NCBI GenBank assembly: GCA_964471595.1
Contig: CAYYGN010000002.1
Coordinates: 62,001 to 126,000, forward strand
DNA length: 64,000 nucleotides
Reading direction: 5' to 3'
From: JAGNXB01 sp964471595
GTDB lineage: Bacteria; Bacteroidota; Bacteroidia; Chitinophagales; Saprospiraceae
This document shows, one piece after another, positions 60,565-64,000 of the stretch. The position numbers and the translations under genes are program-made. Every line of letters starts with the position of its first letter. Position 1 is the first letter of the stretch. Under the pieces are notes generated by a model that worked only from the letters and a program-made list of their open reading frames with translations, was not told the DNA's origin and ran no database searches.

Positions 60565-61358
60565 ACTTGCTCTTTGGCCCGCCGGGCGATCCAGGTCGGA
60601 TTATTGGCCAGAAATTCTTTGGCCAGATTCAGGAAGTTTTGTGCCCCGGTACAAGCAGCATCATACAGGATGACAGGCTGGTGCATACTGGGGGCTTCAC
60701 TGACCCTGCTGTTGCGATGAATGATGGTCTGAAAGACCCGGTCGGTGGCATGGCTCTGCACCTCCTCCACCACGATGTTGGCCAATCGCAAACGGCGATC
60801 ATACATGGACAAAAGGATTCCCTCGATCTCCAGATCGGGATTCAGGCCTGCCTTGACCAATTGGATCGTGTTTTTCAGTTTGCTGAGCCCTTCAAAAGCA
60901 AATATCTCGCATTGTACGGGTATCAACACACTATCCGCCGATGCCAGGGCATTGATGGTGATCAGGCCCAGGCTGGGAAGGCAATCAATCAGAATGAAAT
61001 CATAGTCGTCCTTTACGGATTGCAGCATGTCCCGCAGACGGTATTCGCGCTCGGGAAGTCCGGACAGTTCCAGCTCGGCGCCCACCAAATCGATATGAGC
61101 CGGCAGCAAATAAAGATTGGGGGTGTGGGTCTGACGGATGGCCTCTGAGGCCGGGGTTTCATTGATCAAACAGTCGTAGAGGTGAAGGTCATCTTCCTCC
61201 AATTCCACTCCAACGCCACTGGTGGCATTGGCCTGGGGATCTGCGTCCACCAGTAGTACCCGGTACTCCAGGATGGCCAGGCTGGCTGCAAGGTTGATGG
61301 CGGTGGTGGTTTTACCAACCCCCCCTTTTTGGTTGGCGATGGCGACAATCTTGCCCAT
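60561..61358 (-). CDS. parA: Chromosome partitioning ATPase ParA (Soj)
   Basis: A 265-residue deviant Walker ATPase: NQKGGVGKTTTAINLAASLA at the start, VLLVDADPQANATSGVGV (Walker A'), DYDFILIDCLPSLGLITINA (Walker B), and LIPVQCEIFAFEGLSKLKNT. It moves ParB-parS complexes. It stands at the head of the parA-parB-DUF5683 unit; the 3' end abuts parB with an ATGA overlap. Confidence 0.95.
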   Translation of the reverse strand: MGKIVAIANQKGGVGKTTTAINLAASLAILEYRVLLVDADPQANATSGVGVELEEDDLHLYDCLINETPASEAIRQTHTPNLYLLPAHIDLVGAELELSGLPEREYRLRDMLQSVKDDYDFILIDCLPSLGLITINALASADSVLIPVQCEIFAFEGLSKLKNTIQLVKAGLNPDLEIEGILLSMYDRRLRLANIVVEEVQSHATDRVFQTIIHRNSRVSEAPSMHQPVILYDAACTGAQNFLNLAKEFLANNPTWIARRAKEQV

Positions 61359-61367
61359 TGACGGAGA

Positions 61368-62048
61368 TTAAAGGGTCAGTGTTTCCCCGATGGCCGGGAG
61401 CAGGAGCGTTTTGTTTTCCCGGGCGAAGTGCGCCATGGCAGCTTGGCGGTCGATACGGATGGCGTCGAAGGTATCGTAGTGACACCCGATGACGTGGTCG
61501 CAGCCGACAAAATCAGCGGCGATACAGGCATCCGTGTAGCCCATCGTGAAATGGTCACCGATAGGCAGGACGGCGACATCTACCGGTGGGCATGTCATGG
61601 GGATGAGTTGCATGTCGAGAGTAAGTGCGGTGTCTCCAGCCAGGTAAATACATCCTTCCTCATTCCAGAGGACAAATCCACCTGGATTGCCACCATTGGT
61701 TCCGTCCGGGAATACACTGCTGTGGAGGGCCGTTACGCTTTTGAGATGCCCAAAGGGGAAGACGGCCTGCCCGCCAATGTTCATGCCCACACCCGGGCAC
61801 CCTTTCCCTTCAAAATATGTCACGATTTCAAAGTTGCCGATGATGCGGGCACCCGTCCTTTTGGCTATGGTTTCCGCATCGTGCATGTGGTCACCATGGG
61901 CATGCGTTATCAGGATGAAATCCGCAGGTATCCCGTTGATATCTACGGACTTTGCCAAAGGATTGCCAGTGACAAACGGATCGATCAACAGATGTTGACC
62001 GGCCGTTTGAATACCCAGACAGCTGTGCCCGTAATAGGTGATTTCCAT
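61368..62048 (-). CDS. UPF0173 metal-dependent hydrolase
   Basis: A 226-residue metallo-beta-lactamase-fold protein: MEITYYGHSCLGIQTAGQHL, ILITHAHGDHMHDAETIAKR (HxHxDH), LHSSVFPDGTNGGNPGGFVL, YLAGDTALTLDM and VIGCHYDTFDAIRI. The UPF0173 group has no assigned substrate. ATG 62048 is preferred over the longer frame because TATCTTTG at 62069-62076 lies between the two starts. Confidence 0.9.
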   Translation of the reverse strand: MEITYYGHSCLGIQTAGQHLLIDPFVTGNPLAKSVDINGIPADFILITHAHGDHMHDAETIAKRTGARIIGNFEIVTYFEGKGCPGVGMNIGGQAVFPFGHLKSVTALHSSVFPDGTNGGNPGGFVLWNEEGCIYLAGDTALTLDMQLIPMTCPPVDVAVLPIGDHFTMGYTDACIAADFVGCDHVIGCHYDTFDAIRIDRQAAMAHFARENKTLLLPAIGETLTL

Positions 62049-62068
62049 GAAGTTGGGGTAAGCGAGGG

Positions 62069-62076
62069 CAAAGATA
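62069..62076 (-). promoter_or_regulatory. Promoter -7 motif TATCTTTG for the UPF0173 gene
   Basis: An exact TAnnTTTG match on the minus strand 20 nt before ATG 62048. Confidence 0.6.
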
Positions 62077-62175
62077 GTCAATCAGGAGGGGATCAAGGGC
62101 TGAAATCAGGATCGTGGCCCTCTCTCTCCCTGTGGATGAACCATTTGTACCCGGCAGGCATTATAGGCAGCATCC

Positions 62176-62739
62176 ATGTCCATGATCACCGTCGTTTCCG
62201 GTACCAATCGCATGAACAGCCATACGGCGGTACTGGCCCGTTATGTCTTTGAATGCATCAGCGACCAATTTACGGGAGATGTAGGTTGGGTGGATCTCGC
62301 CGAAGTACCGGAGCCCTTTCTCTCAGGAGGTGACTATCAGTCCGCCAATCAGTCATCCGCCATCCGGGAGATTCAGGAGTCTTTTATTCTACCCGCCGGA
62401 GCCTTTTATTTCATCGCTCCCGAATACAATGGCAGTATTCCAGGCGTATTGAAATACTTCATAGACGCCTGCTCGGCCCGGCAATACAAGGCATCATTCC
62501 GGGGTAAAAAATCAGCCATGGTGGGTCTTTCGACAGGAAGAGCCGGCAATCTGCGGGGATTGGATCATCTGACCGCTATCCTCCAGTATCTGGATGTCAT
62601 TGTCTGGCCCAACAGGTTGCCGGTCAGCCGTGTGTCCGGGCTCGTTGCTGATGGCCGTCTTTCCGATCAGGAAACCAGAATGGCCATCCGGGATCACGTC
62701 AGCGAATTTGTCCAATTTTACCGCCATGGTGGAGCTTGA
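62176..62739 (+). CDS. NADPH-dependent FMN reductase-like flavoprotein
   Basis: A 187-residue flavodoxin-fold oxidoreductase: ITVVSGTNRMNSHTAVLARY (phosphate loop, GSxRxxS-like), AFYFIAPEYNGSIPGVLKYF (the PEYNxSxPxxLKN-type FMN/NADPH motif), GKKSAMVGLSTGRAGNLRGL. It reduces FMN, quinones or other acceptors; the substrate is unknown. The 3' end overlaps lipB by 14 nt, so the two are coupled. ATG 62176 is followed by a second ATG two codons on, either of which may be used. Confidence 0.88.
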   Translation: MSMITVVSGTNRMNSHTAVLARYVFECISDQFTGDVGWVDLAEVPEPFLSGGDYQSANQSSAIREIQESFILPAGAFYFIAPEYNGSIPGVLKYFIDACSARQYKASFRGKKSAMVGLSTGRAGNLRGLDHLTAILQYLDVIVWPNRLPVSRVSGLVADGRLSDQETRMAIRDHVSEFVQFYRHGGA

Positions 62740-63466
62740 CCGTCCAGCCGCAAGGGTCTTCTTCAGGGACCTGGGTTTGGTTCCCTTCGCCAAGGCATGG
62801 GATATCCAAACCGGATACCACCAACAATTGCTGGCACGCAAACAAGCCTTGCGACAGGGTACAGACGCAGCGCCATTGGCGGGGCACCATTTGCTTTTTT
62901 GCGAACACCCTCCGGTATTCACCATGGGCAAGTCGGGAAAACCCGAACACTTGAAACATCCTCAATCCGATCTTGAAGAACTTGGCTTTACTTACTTCAA
63001 AATCAATAGGGGAGGGGATATTACTTATCATGGTCCGGGTCAAATTGTAGGTTATCCCATCCTGGATCTGGAAGAATTTTACTGCGATGTCCACCGTTAT
63101 GTCCGGGACCTGGAGGAAGTAACCATCCGGACCATGGCGGCATATGGTATTGAAGGCACGCGCATTCCCGGATATACCGGGGTTTGGCTGGCTCCCAACG
63201 GCGAAAGGACATGGCGGAAAATCTGTGCCATCGGCGTTCACCTGAGTCGTTGGATCAGCTTGCACGGGTTTGCCTTCAATGTCAATACCGACTTGTCTCA
63301 CTTTGACTATATCATCCCGTGTGGCATCGGTGACGACGACAAATCAGTAACCAGTCTTTCCGTGGAGTATGGCCAAAGAATGGATATGGAAGATGTAAAG
63401 AAGAATATGGTGCAGGCGTTCCAGGACGTTTTCCAATGTGAGATCAAGACCAGTTCAACATGCTGA
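62726..63466 (+). CDS. lipB: Octanoyltransferase LipB
   Basis: A 246-residue enzyme that moves octanoyl from acyl-carrier protein to lipoyl domains. Motifs: LLFCEHPPVFTMGKSGK, FKINRGGDITYHGPGQIVGY, RKICAIGVHLSRWISLHGFA (catalytic lysine) and IIPCGIGDDDKSVTSLSVEY (catalytic cysteine). The frame reaches back to 62594 within the reductase gene, but ATG 62726 (MVELDRPAAR) matches the family. The stop overlaps the next gene. Confidence 0.94.
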   Translation: MVELDRPAARVFFRDLGLVPFAKAWDIQTGYHQQLLARKQALRQGTDAAPLAGHHLLFCEHPPVFTMGKSGKPEHLKHPQSDLEELGFTYFKINRGGDITYHGPGQIVGYPILDLEEFYCDVHRYVRDLEEVTIRTMAAYGIEGTRIPGYTGVWLAPNGERTWRKICAIGVHLSRWISLHGFAFNVNTDLSHFDYIIPCGIGDDDKSVTSLSVEYGQRMDMEDVKKNMVQAFQDVFQCEIKTSSTC

Positions 63467-63870
63467 AAGACATCCAACACAAGAAAATGGTGGGCTTCGG
63501 TGTCGCCATGGTACCCCACGAGATGGATGACAAGGTGATACCTGTTTTTTGGGACTGTTATCTCATCAACATGAAGAACGAAACCATCCGAGATCTGTTG
63601 ATCACTTCCAAGGGTTACGGATTCATTCGGGGAGAGGAGAGGCGGTCCAGCACTTTAAGGTATTTCTATCCGCGCCTGGAAGGTCAAATGGCCGTCAGGC
63701 TCGAGACGCTGGGGGAGGAATTGTTTCGACTGACCAATGAGTTCTGGGTCAGTTTCTCCTGTGGAGGATACATGTTCGACAAACGATTCCTCTTTGTAGA
63801 GGGCAGTCTTGATACGGCCCATTTGACACCTGTTCCTGTTGTGGGAAAACGTGGAGTTCTGATTCAATAA
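63460..63870 (+). CDS. Conserved hypothetical protein after lipB
   Basis: A 136-residue soluble protein: GFGVAMVPHEMDDKVIPVFW, DCYLINMKNETIRDLLITSK, GYGFIRGEERRSSTLRYFYP and SVEGSLDTAH-like end (FLFVEGSLDTAHLTPVPVVG). It is rich in aromatic residues and has no signal. It resembles a small Bacteroidota-specific protein with no assigned role. ATG 63460 lies 7 nt inside lipB, so it is translationally coupled to it. Confidence 0.75.
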   Translation: MLKDIQHKKMVGFGVAMVPHEMDDKVIPVFWDCYLINMKNETIRDLLITSKGYGFIRGEERRSSTLRYFYPRLEGQMAVRLETLGEELFRLTNEFWVSFSCGGYMFDKRFLFVEGSLDTAHLTPVPVVGKRGVLIQ

Positions 63871-63882
63871 AATGCCAATCGT

Positions 63883-64000
63883 ATGACACCAAAGAAAGTT
63901 TCCGAGTCGCGAACAACCATGACGCAGATGGTCATGCCCAACGATACCAATCCGTTGGGCAACCTTATGGGAGGCAATCTCCTGCGATGGATGGATATCG
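63883..64000 (+). CDS. Acyl-CoA thioesterase, N-terminal part (cut by window end)
   Basis: ATG 63883 opens a frame of 39 codons to the window end: MTPKKVSESRTTMTQMVMPN and then DTNPLGNLMGGNLLRWMDI. MPxDTNPxGNxxGGxLLxWMD is the YciA/BACH-type hot-dog thioesterase signature, with the catalytic aspartate-containing segment. It hydrolyses acyl-CoA, usually of short to long chains. Only 12 nt follow the preceding stop, so it probably continues the lipB unit. Confidence 0.85.
   Translation, partial: MTPKKVSESRTTMTQMVMPNDTNPLGNLMGGNLLRWMDI

Noticed and set aside
59656..61358. parS centromere near parAB
   Set aside because: No 16-bp TGTTnCACGTGnAACA-like palindrome was found; GTTTTACGTGGAGG near 15977 is too degenerate.
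1..64000. tRNA, rRNA, CRISPR or riboswitch of a known class
   Set aside because: No cloverleaf with a GTTCRA T-loop, no repeat-spacer array, and no known riboswitch core was recognised by eye; a covariance-model scan would be decisive.

Overview
The window looks like a chromosomal segment of a GC-rich member of the Bacteroidota, probably a Saprospiria-type lineage. The evidence is type IX secretion (T9SS) C-terminal sorting domains, SusC/Oar- and BtuB-like TonB receptors, a lipidated TamA (TamL), DUF5683 next to parAB, and many copies of the Bacteroidota sigma-factor motif TAnnTTTG (TATCTTTG, TACCTTTG) just upstream of start codons. Genes are dense, on both strands, and many operon junctions are 4-nt ATGA overlaps. 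No rRNA, tRNA, CRISPR array or prophage is visible.

Layout. 1-3200 is a low-density, partly AT-rich decay zone: two related small lipoproteins, an amber-interrupted secreted-protein relic, the left end of an IS3-family element inserted just behind a signal peptide, and a frameshifted T9SS C-terminus. 3.2-8.7 kb holds an MDR oxidoreductase, a phosphodiesterase, a trans-sulfuration enzyme, an RluA-type pseudouridine synthase, a LuxC-like acyl-CoA reductase and endonuclease III. 8.7-16 kb holds TamL, a SpoU methyltransferase, a TlpA-like thioredoxin, PurL and a lone cytochrome oxidase subunit III. 16-25.5 kb holds a T9SS-exported FG-GAP protein, YggS, an Oar-like receptor, a methyltransferase, a deoxynucleoside kinase, an ABC ATPase and a cobalamin adenosyltransferase.

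25.7-28.7 kb is the most interesting region. A near-leaderless 19-residue leader peptide with seven cysteines in eight codons is followed by a strong intrinsic terminator and then a four-gene operon: cysteine synthase, JAMM metalloprotease, ThiS/CysO-like sulfur carrier with a residue tail after its Gly-Gly, and an E1-rhodanese activating enzyme. This reads as a carrier-protein route to cysteine controlled by cysteine-sensing transcription attenuation.

28.8-44 kb holds membrane proteins and peptidases (DUF6580, CPBP, M1), RdgB, IlvE, an aldo/keto reductase, a nucleoside transporter next to uridine kinase, ccmE-ccmF for cytochrome c maturation, an FtsE-like ATPase and YkuK. 44-53 kb holds an asparaginase-domain protein, two tandem CotH-kinase proteins, an OmpA protein with calcium-type repeats, purE-purK, Maf, a KdsC-like phosphatase, IscX and a 2Fe-2S ferredoxin. 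53.2-53.5 kb has no convincing gene but carries several hairpins, a promoter-like motif and a strong terminator, so it may encode a structured RNA. 53.7-64 kb holds formate-THF ligase, a dicluster ferredoxin, a TonB receptor, a T9SS protein, DUF5683-parB-parA, a UPF0173 hydrolase, an FMN reductase, lipB, a conserved unknown and the start of an acyl-CoA thioesterase.
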